From Bremia lactucae (Eukaryota > Oomycota > Peronosporomycetes > Peronosporales > Peronosporaceae): a stretch of 17,180 nt of DNA. The notes under the pieces are model-generated. The model had not been told where the DNA came from. It did not search any database and was given only the letters and a program-made list of their open reading frames with translations. Below, one piece after another: positions 8,500 through 16,239 of the stretch; the stretch's first letter is position 1, and every line of letters begins with the position of its first letter. Location: NCBI RefSeq assembly GCF_004359215.1, contig NC_090619.1, forward strand, positions 2,987,888-3,005,067, given 5' to 3'. A program made the translations under genes and the position numbers.

Positions 8500-8790
8500 C
8501 CTCCACAACCATTGGTGGATTCCCTCGGTGGTCAATGTTTATTTGTGGAAGACATCGAAAACCACCGTGGTGGGAAGGGGCAGCGAACGAGTTATCTTGT
8601 TCGCTGTCGCGGTTATCCACCTTCGCATGACAGCTGGGAGCCTCGTTCCCAGCTGGTTGTTGACGTTGAGGGCCTCGTCCGTCATTATGACGAGACCCAT
8701 TCGATAGATCAGAAGGTCCATCGGAGTACACGCGCCCCTGGCGCGTGTAAATTGATTGCAAAACGTCAATCGCATCGTGCATCTCGATAG
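8500..8790 (+). pseudogene. Chromovirus 1 chromodomain, cage residue lost
   Basis: The frame 8512-8790 encodes a C-terminal chromodomain, which in chromoviruses targets integration to modified chromatin. Visible blocks are LFVEDIENHRGGKGQ, RTSYLVRCRGYPPSHDSWEP and VVDVEGLVRHYDETH. In the family the second strand normally reads YLVRWRGY; here the aromatic-cage Trp is Cys (TGT, 8605-8607), so methyl-lysine binding should be impaired. Several perfect hairpins lie inside the coding sequence: 8562-8573, 8581-8606, 8631-8655 and 8674-8694. The frame stays open to the TAG near 8788-8790, so this is the least frame-disrupted part of the pol. Confidence 0.88.
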
Positions 8791-9840
8791 AGATGCGAGC
8801 CATTCCACAATATCTTCTTTCCCTCGTTTCGTGTTGTCGACAAATCACAGACAGAAATCCCCCAACGTGAGGCATGGAAGTCCTGCCTCACGAGACTACC
8901 GATGCAGGTTAAATCTTGCACAGGATGTAGTTCGTTTTTCAAACTTAACGCGAATCGCGTTAAGTCTTTGAAGCCAGGCTTCGCGTTCTATGTCTTTCAC
9001 ATTGCGAATATACGCGTTCCAGGCTTGCATCAATCAGCATTTATCTCGCTTGTTGTTACCACTATAACATCGATGCTTAAGAAAGCATCGAGATAAAAAC
9101 CTTCCTCAGCGCAAAATTTCTTTGCGCTGGGATCAAGGCCATGTACCTTTTGTCGCAATAAATAAGGGACTTATCGTGAGGGGTATTATCTCCTCACAAG
9201 CTACTGACTAGCCGCGCGGGCAAAAGCCACGGCTTCTTCTCAGGGGAAAGAAGAGACATTTTGTTCTCTACGCTCCACTGTGTGGTACCCACTGAAGCAG
9301 ATGTACCACAAGAACTTTTATTATGATGGCTTACTCCATCGTCATCACCACGCACAGAAGTAAGTGCGAAGACGGCAGAGAGACGATGCTGGCGATAGGA
9401 ATCATCCTCATCGTAGGAACCAAACATGCTTTAGCAAATGCTATTAGCACGTCTATCCAATTGAATAGTCAGCCGCCTGACGGCGATCAGGCGACTGTTC
9501 AGGTCTCCCCGAGTCGGCCATTTCGTCCGACTTACATTCATAGTCGACCTCTAAAGAGGGGTCGCACTCACGTTGTGACTCACCACGTGCATTCGAAACA
9601 TCTAGTGTTGCAGAAAAAGAGGATACTACGGCAGACGGAACGTCTGCCGCAAGAGACAATAATGCGTCGCCCGCGGCTGCATGAACCGCAGCCAAAGGCG
9701 CCGCACTATTCGCTGACCGCATGGACTCGTTAACCATGCGGAAGATTAAAAATGATGGTTCTGACCAATAAATTCCGTTTTTAAAAAAGTGGTCTTATAG
9801 TGACCACTCTTCCCAATGACAGTCAGAGTGATTGTCGTTT
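8728..9840 (+). repeat. Hairpin-array tail of chromovirus 1
   Basis: From the chromodomain end to the polypurine tract the sequence is non-coding and filled with consecutive short hairpins, perfect unless noted: 8728-8748 (9-bp stem, 3-nt loop), 8779-8796 (7), 8866-8892 (9), 8943-8965 (10), 8970-8982 (6), 9071-9090 (8), 9107-9129 (9), 9176-9197 (6), 9281-9310 (8), 9474-9493 (7), 9512-9532 (6), 9629-9649 (9), 9675-9693 (6), 9717-9741 (8) and 9788-9808 (7). Short open frames here are unlikely to be genes. The last ~230 bases recur at 1-197 and, inverted, at 5186-5419. Confidence 0.85.
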
Positions 9841-9853
9841 AAAGGTGGGGTGA
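9841..9853 (+). promoter_or_regulatory. Polypurine tract, copy B
   Basis: AAAGGTGGGGTGA lies immediately before the LTR start, matching the tracts of copies A and C. Confidence 0.8.
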
Positions 9854-10294
9854 TGTAGCGGGGTGTATCATCACATGAAATTAACACTTAAAAGTTGTTA
9901 ATTATTATATTATTTAAAAGGTAGATAACATTTGGAGAATATTACTTCACATGGTAATATTCTAAAAGCTTATCGATTGGTAGATATAGACCATTATATC
10001 TTCTTTCTCCGCAGTCCAGTCAGCACTGGACGCGCGCAAAGAGAGAGACAGCTAATACTTTATTATATGTTTCGTATTAGTTAATAATTAAGTTAATAAC
10101 AAATAGATAGAAATAGAAGAACTTAATTCTATTAAATACGGTTTACTTTTAGCCCTCTTTAAAGCAAGTGTTTTAAAGAGAGTCTTCATCTGCACGTACT
10201 AGTGTACGTGAAGTGACGTGTGGCACCACTTGCACTGAAGCAGTGCAAAGTGGACTTGCACTGAAGCAGGACAAGTCGGCAGTGCCCCGTTACA
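9854..10294 (+). repeat. Gypsy 3' LTR, copy B (subfamily B/C)
   Basis: A 441-bp LTR runs from TGTAGCGGGG (usual TGTAACGGGG, one change) to CCCCGTTACA. It follows the tail and polypurine tract of chromovirus 1. Hairpins include 9937-9962 (GAATATTA/TAATATTC), 9982-10001 (AGATATA/TATATCT), 10155-10180 (CTCTTTAAA/TTTAAAGAG), 10193-10210 (CACGTAC/GTACGTG) and 10230-10248 (TTGCACTG/CAGTGCAA). It is the nearest relative of copy C. The bases after it, tcttg, are the expected target duplication but have no partner at the left end. Confidence 0.92.
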
Positions 10295-10582
10295 TCTTGA
10301 GTGGACAAATAACATAATTGTTGTTACATACGCTTGTGGCGGGTATGGATAATTTTCGCCTTCTGAAAATGTCAAAGCGGTAACGAATATATACAGGTGG
10401 GTCGGCAATTCCTGCTTCGAGTGCAGCCTTCTACTTTTGAGGAGGCTGTCTGCTTTGCGTTGATCGTAAATTTCTTTTACAGACGGTGCATTCAGCGGAG
10501 GGTTAAGCTTCTTGGCTCCTAAATAGTCGAAAGCCTGGCGTATTATGTGAAAAGCACAAAATGTTCGTCCAACAGCGATCAT
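10295..10582 (-). pseudogene. Unknown coding remnant cut by LTR B
   Basis: A minus-strand frame is open for about 96 codons from 10582 to the LTR border. It reads for example TFCAFHIIRQAFDYLGAKKL and PSVKEIYDQRKADSLLKSRR, and continues without a stop into the LTR. The composition looks protein-like (mixed charged and aromatic residues) but I do not recognise a family. It may be a fragment of a gene or element interrupted by the LTR, or a chance open frame. No partner fragment was found on the other side of the composite at 4750. Confidence 0.25.
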
Positions 10583-10631
10583 TCCGCATAGAGATTGAAA
10601 CTGTAGCAGAGCTAACTCGCTTCTTAAGTCA

Positions 10632-11083
10632 GAGGTAGACTTATAGACTTAGAGAGTGAGCCACTTTGCTCTATAAAACTATTAGGCTCAACAACTCAAT
10701 AAAATCAGCGAGTTGTACGAGCTCGTAGAGCTCCAAGGGATTCAGGAATTGGTAGAAGCTAGTGGCAACTAGTGCCTGAGAGTATATACCTTAGAAAGGC
10801 TACTTTCTCTCGCAGATCAATGCGCCAAGGCACTCGACGCTTCAAAGCAAAAAAAATGAATTGAATTATATTTAATAATTTTAAATCTAAAACTTTACCC
10901 AAATTAATTTAATAAAGATTTCGGCCACCAGATTTACATCTAGAGGATGGCACATATGTTACCCATAATAAATGGGATTTAGTGATTAACTATTTTAAAT
11001 AGAACAAAAGGGCATTTACCTATTTGGTAAATGTACCGCAACAACGGTTCACTAACCGAAGTGTGCTCCATTATACCCTCCCC
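10632..11083 (+). repeat. Unclassified dispersed repeat S, copy 2
   Basis: This is the second copy of the repeat at 4292-4750, same orientation and with many substitutions and small indels. The hairpin at 4588-4618 corresponds to a decayed GCCACCAGAT...ATCTAGAGGATGGC here (about 10923-10951). Here the repeat runs on into unrelated sequence (CCGTCAGACTGTTGGCACC) instead of an LTR, which places its right end near 11083. Confidence 0.7.
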
Positions 11084-11275
11084 CGTCAGACTGTTGGCAC
11101 CGAGTGGAAACATTCGCTTCATTTCCTCTTTGAGGTTGGAATTTAAGCAGCTAACCTTTCGTTTGTATTTTGCATTCCTTTGTCTGGCGTGAGTCACCGA
11201 CTCTTAGCTCCTTCCTCAACGATGAGAAGATGGTGGACTATGAAAGTTCACATTTTATCGGAGGATTAGGGATAG

Positions 11276-11692
11276 GAGCATCGCTCCTACACGCCTCGTC
11301 GTGTGGGCGAATCTCGTCGAGCCCCAAATCTGTTCCCAGAATGTGGTGCTGCGAATGCTTTGGCTGCGTTGCGCAGGACACAGGACTCTGAGGCCGACAT
11401 GATTACGAACCCGCTCGATAAAAAGGAGCAAAAGCAGGCAATTATCAGAGAGGAGCAAGCTCGTCGGTAAGCTGCAGCCCTTGTGAAAGCAAAAGTCACA
11501 GTGAATATCGATTCACTCCACTTAGTGTGGACGAGCGCCTCCAAGAGGTTACGGGTCGCAGCTTTACCATCTGAATCTCTAGACCCAAGGCGAAGACGCC
11601 GGAAGAGCTCACTGCTCGCGACGCTTTTTCATGAGCGATACCTCACGCGATAGGTAATGAAGCGACGTCAACATTTTGACGCGTTGGCATGA
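11276..11692 (+). pseudogene. Unknown degenerate coding sequence, Lys/Arg-rich
   Basis: One plus-strand frame can be followed for about 139 codons across two stops (TAA 11468-11470 and TAG 11651-11653). It includes SYTPRRVGESRRAPNLF, NALAALRRTQDSEAD, DKKEQKQAIIREEQARR and AAALVKAKVTVNIDS, then RYLTR and VMKRRQHFDALA. Persistence of one frame with charged helical content suggests a real former protein. It resembles no family I can name; a Gag-like or other element protein or a host pseudogene are all possible. It is followed by about 250 bases with no clear content before chromovirus 2. Confidence 0.3.
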
Positions 11693-11945
11693 TCGGGCCC
11701 GTGGCCTTAATGAGGGAAATTCCGATGTTTTTGTTCTTAAAACGAATTAGAAAGCGAAAACGATGCTCGCTTGAGAACTGAGTCCATCAGGCCCGTCGCC
11801 TCCGCAACATTTGGTCTATAAAAGAGTCTACGGATGTGGCTGATTTCTCGTTTAGAACACAAGCTCTGTTTTGATTTCGTAAAGCTTAAAGCCAAATGCC
11901 AGTTGCGTCCGTCGTATCTGTGTTAAAATGAGGATAGGACTTGCC
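11693..11945. other. No clear content between unknown remnant and chromovirus 2
   Basis: Short open stretches on both strands (for example plus-strand SGPSPPQHLV and minus-strand SATSVDSFIDQ) give no recognisable domain. This may be the far 3' tail of the minus-strand chromovirus, but no LTR or polypurine tract marks its end. Confidence 0.3.
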
Positions 11946-12327
11946 AGCACTCCAGTGCTCAGTTGCCCACGCAACTATGGATCCAAGCCGCACTGCGGCT
12001 AAAGATCCTTATATTCCTACATCTATTGGTGTGAAGCATCGGTTGACGCAAGTTGACCCTGAGCGCGGCGCTCAAAAGCGTCAACGGCGTACGGGCAATC
12101 TTGTCGAAGAGGTACCTCAAACTCTCAAGAGTTTTCCAAAGAGGGTATCCAAGCCACTTCACCAGATACTGGCATTGACCCTTGCGACGACGTCGCATTA
12201 CGGGTTTCAACACTTGATACTGAAGGTTTCCTTGCTCATCGAGCAACGCAGGAGAGGGCCGAAATTTCGGTGAAGCATTTGATGTCCTAAAGCACGAGGT
12301 GCAATATCTTCGCGAGAGCTTCTCTCG
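11946..12327. repeat. Hairpin cluster at the chromodomain end of chromovirus 2
   Basis: Nine perfect short inverted repeats lie within 382 bases: 11946-11959 (AGCACT/AGTGCT), 11961-11976 (AGTTGC/GCAACT), 11986-12000 (AGCCGC/GCGGCT), 12061-12073 (GAGCGC/GCGCTC), 12119-12134 (AAACTCT/AGAGTTT), 12183-12197 (TGCGAC/GTCGCA), 12232-12246 (TTGCTC/GAGCAA), 12259-12270 (CCGAAATTTCGG) and 12313-12327 (CGAGAG/CTCTCG). Loops are 0-4 nt. The cluster covers the chromodomain coding part and its downstream tail. Confidence 0.85.
11959..12270 (-). pseudogene. Chromovirus 2 chromodomain
   Basis: The minus frame 12246-11959 reads LDEQGNLQYQVLKPVMRRRR, KGQCQYLVKWLGYPLWKTLE and then a degenerate tail. The spacing of YQV, YLVKWLGYP and the following acidic or aromatic position fits a chromodomain after the integrase. 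The cage Trp in VKWLGY is retained, unlike in chromovirus 1, but the usual SWE/TWE motif reads TLE. After about 12100 the expected helix is not recognisable. Confidence 0.8.
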
Positions 12328-12403
12328 GATAAAAGGCTTCCGTTAAGCGGTCCAAATCCGTCTTTGAAATGTCAACAACCTTGTTTAGAGTCAGCTGGAC
12401 TTC

Positions 12404-12763
12404 CTAGTGAGGAAACTGTAATCTGCGGCACGGCCGCCTGTCTCGACGCGAGTGCCCTTGAGTCCGCATGGGAAGGGTCCCGATATGGCTTAAGCAAGCC
12501 GACGTAGAAACTGGGTGTACACGCAGCTTGCGAGGAAGGTTTAGCGTGTAAACTAGTCCCTTCTTGGCCACGACCATAAATGGTCTAATAAAGCGCGGGC
12601 GCAATTTGGTCTTACAGACCGCAGAGACTAAATTTGTAGGTAGGTTTTTAGCGTTCAACAAAACTCGGTCTCCAACCGCACAAAAAAATAATACAGCTTC
12701 CGCCTTTGGCATCTGCTTGTTATTTTTGTTTCTCTTGGCTATCAGCCATCGTGTCACATACAT
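12404..12763 (-). pseudogene. Chromovirus 2 integrase C-terminal GPY/F module
   Basis: The minus frame reads VGDRVLLNAKNLPTNLV, LRPRFIRPFMVVAKKG and YTLNLPRKLRVHPV. This is the GPY/F block: (K)L.PRFIGPF followed by a beta hairpin and a Leu-Pro-Arg segment ending HPV. The conserved Gly of GPF is Arg (IRPF). The frame is open for about 119 codons, the longest intact stretch of this element's integrase C-terminus. Confidence 0.8.
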
Positions 12764-12779
12764 GTCTTAAGACACTGAA

Positions 12780-13284
12780 TCGCGTTGCGAGGAATTCTAT
12801 TACATGTTTCCTAATGTAGCAGCGCTAATATCAGCAAGCACATCGGCTAATTTCCCCACCAAGCCTTGAACCACGTAGTGGTATCGTTAACGGAACGCGT
12901 GGTTGTGTGAGACCGTTTACGTAGAACGAAGTAAAACCTATTTTTTATTTACAGCGTTATTTAGTTCAAACTCCACTACCGGGAGCATTGTGCTTCAGCG
13001 CTCTGGGGTTTCAGCACACAAACTGCGCAGAACTCCCTCAATGACGCGATTAATTCGTTCAGTTTGACTATCGGTCTGCGGATGGTCCGCTGCGGACATG
13101 TCCAATCTGATGCCAAGCACTCGGAAAATCGGTTTCTAAAATTTACCCGTGAACAGGGCACAGGCAAATCGTGTTGGCGAAACACGCGATCACTGATCAG
13201 CCTTGCTGTTGCGCGGAGTATCCGCAGCATCCGTGCAATAAAGCAACAGGCCGTTATCGATAGAGAAGCGAAGAAAGCTCGCAC
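12780..13284 (-). pseudogene. Chromovirus 2 integrase core, broken
   Basis: LISDRVFRQHDLP (about 13205-13165) precedes a damaged segment in which the second catalytic Asp, expected in an SDRDPRF-like block, cannot be read; the sequence goes to FRNRF after a frame change and apparent deletion. A second frame then gives FRVLGIRLDMSAADHPQ and TDSQTERINRVIEGVLRSL, with the catalytic Glu codon at 13060-13058 (TDG is TDS here). It continues into LPVVEFELNNAV (about 12990-12950) and, degraded, GLVGKLADVLADIS. The zinc-binding N-terminus upstream is only a remnant. Confidence 0.8.
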
Positions 13285-13339
13285 GCAATTGGGCCAACAA
13301 TTTCATGTTCGGCTAAGTGCACTTAAGATCTCGTAGCAG

Positions 13340-13850
13340 AGCTACACACTGTTTATTTTTTGCGTGATAAAGCATTCTGCTTCGCAGGCTTATATTTCAC
13401 CTCGAAATTGATTTAGGCGAAAACTCAAAGCCGTCCATTCTCTGTAAGAGATGGGGCGACTTGGTCGCAGTGCGTAAAGACGCGTGATCTCTATATATCG
13501 CAAACGGCTTAGAGCGAAGCAGATGAATCTGAATTCGACAAGAGCATACTTCATTGCAAGTAACTCTTTGTCATGAACTGGGTAATTATTTTTCGCAGCT
13601 TTGAGTTGTTTAGACCCGAACGCAATTTCAAGTTCTCACCCATCATTATCTGTTTGTAACAGAGCCTGCCGATGGCAAAATCCGATGCATCGCAGACGAC
13701 ACTGAAAGGCCAATGTAGATTTGGCAAAGCCAAAATCGAAACATGGATAATACTATTCTTAAATGCTTTAAAGGCATCATTCTCGGTGCTAGTCCAGCTC
13801 CAATCCGTTTCCTTTAAGAACATTGGATAATGACCTAGCCATGTCAGCGG
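13340..13850 (-). pseudogene. Chromovirus 2 RT connection and RNase H, broken
   Basis: The minus frame 13823-13551 reads WSWTSTENDAFKAFKNSIIH and LPNLHWPFSVVCDASDFAIG. The latter includes the first catalytic RNase H Asp context (CDASDFAIG) that is deleted in chromovirus 1. Frame changes follow, through VHDKELLAMKYALVEF-like sequence, then degraded YIEITRLYALR and EVKYKP-like remnants down to about 13360. The cut sites are consistent with small indels. Confidence 0.8.
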
Positions 13851-13909
13851 AATTCTCGCTTTATTCGTGCAAGTATTTGGCGAGGCCCAACCGCTTACGT
13901 AAAGCGTTT

Positions 13910-14580
13910 TGAATCTTAGAACCGGTCAATTAATATGGCTTTTACATTAGCGGGAACCGCTTTAAGGCCTCGCTTTTTAATGAAGCTTCCTACAAAGGGA
14001 ATTTCTTCTGCGCCAAAACTGCATTTAGATGCATTAGCATATAATCTATTTGTACGCATACACTCGAGCACTGCTCTCAAATGGTCTATGTGGTTTTTCA
14101 CATCCGACCGACCCTGCTCCGCACGACTATGGACAGTAATGTCATCGAAATAAATCTGTGCATAACCTCGATGAGGGCGGAACAGTTGCGTCATTAGACG
14201 ATTATATGTTGCCGGGGCGTTGTAAAGCCCTAGGTATAACCAACAACTCCCATTACATGCCGCTTGGAGTGCTAACCGCTGTAAGCGCGATATCACTAGC
14301 TCGCATGAGCAGTTGGTAGTAACCATCGACTAAATCCAATGCACTGTATACATTTACATCCCACCATATTGTTCTGAAGAACATCTTTCCTAGGAATGGG
14401 GTTTTGTGCTGGCATAGTGACAGCATTAAGCTTATTATAAGCATGTACAATGCGCCATTTACCATTCGGCTTTTTGACACAAAATTTCGGCGTTAGATGA
14501 GGAGATTTACTCGCTCGTACCATTCCAGCCTCGTGTTTAGCTCGGAAGAAATCGTCAATGACGTCACACTGCCCCCTTCA
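13910..14580 (-). pseudogene. Chromovirus 2 reverse transcriptase, broken
   Basis: After a TGA (14580-14578) one frame reads DVIDDFFRAKHEAGMVRAS, KSPHLTPKFCVKKPNGKWR and AYNKLNAVTMPAQNPIPRKD down to about 14370. A shift gives YSALDLVDGYYQLLMRASDI with the palm A Asp (ALDLVDGYYQ), then TAVSTPSGM. Another shift gives GLYNAPATYNRLMTQLFRPH and YAQIYFDDITVHSRAEQGRS with catalytic YFDD at 14152-14141. It continues HIDHLRAVLECMRTNRLYAN and KCSFGAEEIPFVGSFIKK. All catalytic aspartates can be seen; two or three small frameshifts and the TGA inactivate it. Confidence 0.9.
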
Positions 14581-15650
14581 TAAAGGCCATTGTCGTGTGA
14601 CACAGTATTTGGTTCCCGGAACCAAGTCAATTTCATGACGAACACCTCTATCCGGAGGTAAAATAGATGGTGGATTATTACATACCACATCTTGGAATTC
14701 CTATATCAAGGAATAAAAGGGATCGGTAGGATCTTTAAGGATCGATGACCCATTTCGCGCACAAAGTGCAGCTTTTGTGTCATCCAGGACAGCTTCGTCT
14801 AGAAGTGACGATGAGTTTAACTCAATTGTTGGTCGAGTGACCACCATCTCAGATAAGTTACCAGCCTTTAAGGCTCGGCCGCACTCATCAATGGACATTT
14901 CGTCCAGCTCTAAAGTGCATGTAACGAAGGGATTGCCTCAAGGCTTACTTCCCCCTCAATGTTCCCGGTTACACCATTTACAAGCGTGTGTAATTGCTCA
15001 ATCGTATCACTTTGTGAGGGTATCAACGCTTCGCGTCTCCCGTCTTGGAAAAGGGACACTACGCCTCTTAGAGGCCGGGACATTCACGTCCCCGAAAATC
15101 TCAGCCTGTATTGGATCTATACTAGACATGGTGTCTAATTCGAGATCCGACAAGGGGTTGGGTGACTCAACTTCCTTATCAGCGAACGTTTACGTGTCGC
15201 TTCACGTGCATTAGAAGGGTCTGACACAAAATGCCCTGGCGAACCGCCAATAGTGTCACTTCTGACACTCAGTATGATGCCACCTCGGCCGACCACACTC
15301 GGTGGACTTAGAGGTACCACTCCACGTATCTCAGGGATATTGCACCCTTAAGGTCTCGGCGAACCGCCAATAATGTCACAATGGACACTCAGTATGGTGC
15401 CACCTCGGCCGACCACACTCGGTGGACTTAGACGTGCCACTCCACGTGTCTCAGGGATATTACACCCTTGATGACTCGGTCCTTGGCCTACAATGCTTTA
15501 AGCATTCAGTGATTCGTTTTGCAACGAGTGTAACTCCACGGAGTACGTGCCGTTCCACCCCCTGTTCCTGAGCCGGCCTCAAGATTAGTGTTTTCAACAT
15601 TGGAGTTCATTAACTCAGACATTCCAATGTCTAGCACACTGACACATTTG
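14581..15650 (-). pseudogene. Chromovirus 2 protease-RT linker, with stops
   Basis: Just before the RT a single frame (14898-14581) reads [40 protein letters not shown] (14703-14701), then EFQDVVCNNPPSILPPDRGV and RHEIDLVPGTKYCVTRQWPL. This is the segment that joins protease to RT in this element class. Further up (14900-15650) the reading is patchy (SPPSVVGRGG, VLDIGMSELMNSNVENTN) and holds a 120-bp tandem repeat. Both in-frame stops interrupt otherwise well kept sequence, so they are probably recent. Confidence 0.7.
15239..15478 (-). repeat. 120-bp tandem duplication in the chromovirus 2 linker
   Basis: Two adjacent units (15239-15358 and 15359-15478) align without gaps. I count 14 differences over 120 positions (about 88% identity). 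The period is a multiple of three, so an intact reading frame would pass through. On the minus strand both units encode LSPPSVVGRGG followed by (I/T)ILSV. Each contains CCACC...GGTGG inverted pairing. Confidence 0.95.
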
Positions 15651-16239
15651 GTCGGTGATTTACACAAATAGCGCTTTTTTCCTAGTACAGGTGGGTTCAC
15701 GACTCTCCAAAGCTTTGCTTGGAACATTGCGCGTTGTGCTTAAGGTCTCCGACCTCCAATCGATCCATGGCTCATGACGTTTTTTAGCCAGGCCATACCT
15801 CATATGTCGAATCCAAATCGAGGACGAGACAGCATTCCACACTGTCAAAGTTTGGAAACTTAATTTTTAAATCAAAGGAACTTTAGAAACAGTAACACGA
15901 AACCCAGTCTGTAAGCGAACATTGATTAAATTACCTTCATGCGATTTGAGCGCCTAAGCATATCGCTGATTCTCTTCAAGGGAGAGATTTCGAGCATAGT
16001 TGCAAGACGCCTTTGAGTCAATTACAATTGACCATGGCTTATCAAAGCCCTTTACAGCCGCTTCAGCGACTACTAAGCCAGGCTTGTACTCACGTCCCGT
16101 GACGTTACGAACAGAGCTAATTGGAGAAAGGTCATGTTTCTTCTCACCTCCCAGAGGTTCGACAGAGCCAAGGTCTTTCCCAGTAGGGCGCTCCGCCCCT
16201 ACTAGGTATCGACGTTTTCCTGCTCCGTACCAGATTTTT
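15651..16239 (-). pseudogene. Chromovirus 2 aspartic protease region, active site altered
   Basis: A minus frame enters open from the LTR border at 16239 and reads GKDLGSVEPLGGEKKHDL, EYKPGLVVAEAAVKGFDKPW and SIVIDSKASCNYARNLSLEE. In Gypsy proteases the active site is D-S/T-G; here it is DSK (GAC 16019-16017, TCA, AAG 16013-16011), so the catalytic Gly is replaced. A stop follows at QRYA*, then NLINVRLQTGFRVTVSKVPL and, after a frameshift near 15800, LAKKRHEPWIDWRSETLSTT, a block that follows the protease in this class. It processes Gag-Pol when active; this copy cannot. Confidence 0.78.

Larger units (their letters stand above)
5428..10294 (+). mobile_element. Ty3/Gypsy chromovirus 1: truncated pol, tail and 3' LTR
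   Basis: In order, the element has RT, RNase H, integrase with zinc-binding N-terminus, GPY/F module, C-terminal chromodomain, a roughly 1.1-kb non-coding tail, a polypurine tract and a 3' LTR. The 5' LTR, gag and protease are absent; the left end is a junction with an inverted copy of its own tail and LTR. RT-IN order and a chromodomain after integrase define a chromovirus-type Gypsy element. Multiple frameshifts and stops make it non-autonomous. Flanks ctccc (4746-4750) and tcttg (10295-10299) do not match, so the LTR-to-LTR block is not one clean insertion. Confidence 0.85.
11946..16239 (-). mobile_element. Ty3/Gypsy chromovirus 2, minus strand, pol only
   Basis: Reading down the minus strand from 16239, the order is the end of gag and protease, a linker, RT, RNase H, integrase, GPY/F module and chromodomain. 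It is related to but distinct from chromovirus 1 (its chromodomain keeps YLVKWLGYP; its RT has YAQIYFDDITVHSRAEQ). The 5' side is cut by LTR E at 16240 within open coding sequence; no LTR of its own is recognised at the 3' side. Stops and frameshifts are scattered throughout, so it is dead. Confidence 0.85.

Noticed and set aside
8378..8875. 165-codon minus-strand open frame across the chromodomain
   Set aside because: It is antisense to a clear chromodomain frame and has no recognisable content; the local palindromes help keep both strands open.
9323..9733. 136-codon plus-strand open frame in the tail
   Set aside because: It lies in the hairpin array, has no domain, and the homologous tails at 1-197 and 5186-5419 do not keep the frame.
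8411..9808. CRISPR array
   Set aside because: The hairpins are all different in sequence and spacing; there are no direct repeats with unique spacers.
4746..10299. The inverted-LTR block as a DNA transposon with terminal inverted repeats and target duplication
   Set aside because: Flanking 5-mers do not match (ctccc and tcttg), and the contents are Gypsy pol with a polypurine tract beside each LTR.
14777..15214. 145-codon plus-strand open frame
   Set aside because: It is antisense to the minus-strand linker [18 protein letters not shown], which is a recognisable pol segment.
16220..16239. Primer binding site after LTR E (TGGTACGGAGCAGG on the minus strand)
   Set aside because: The same bases are in-frame codons (WYGAG) of the protease-side frame that runs up to the border, so an insertion into coding sequence explains them better.
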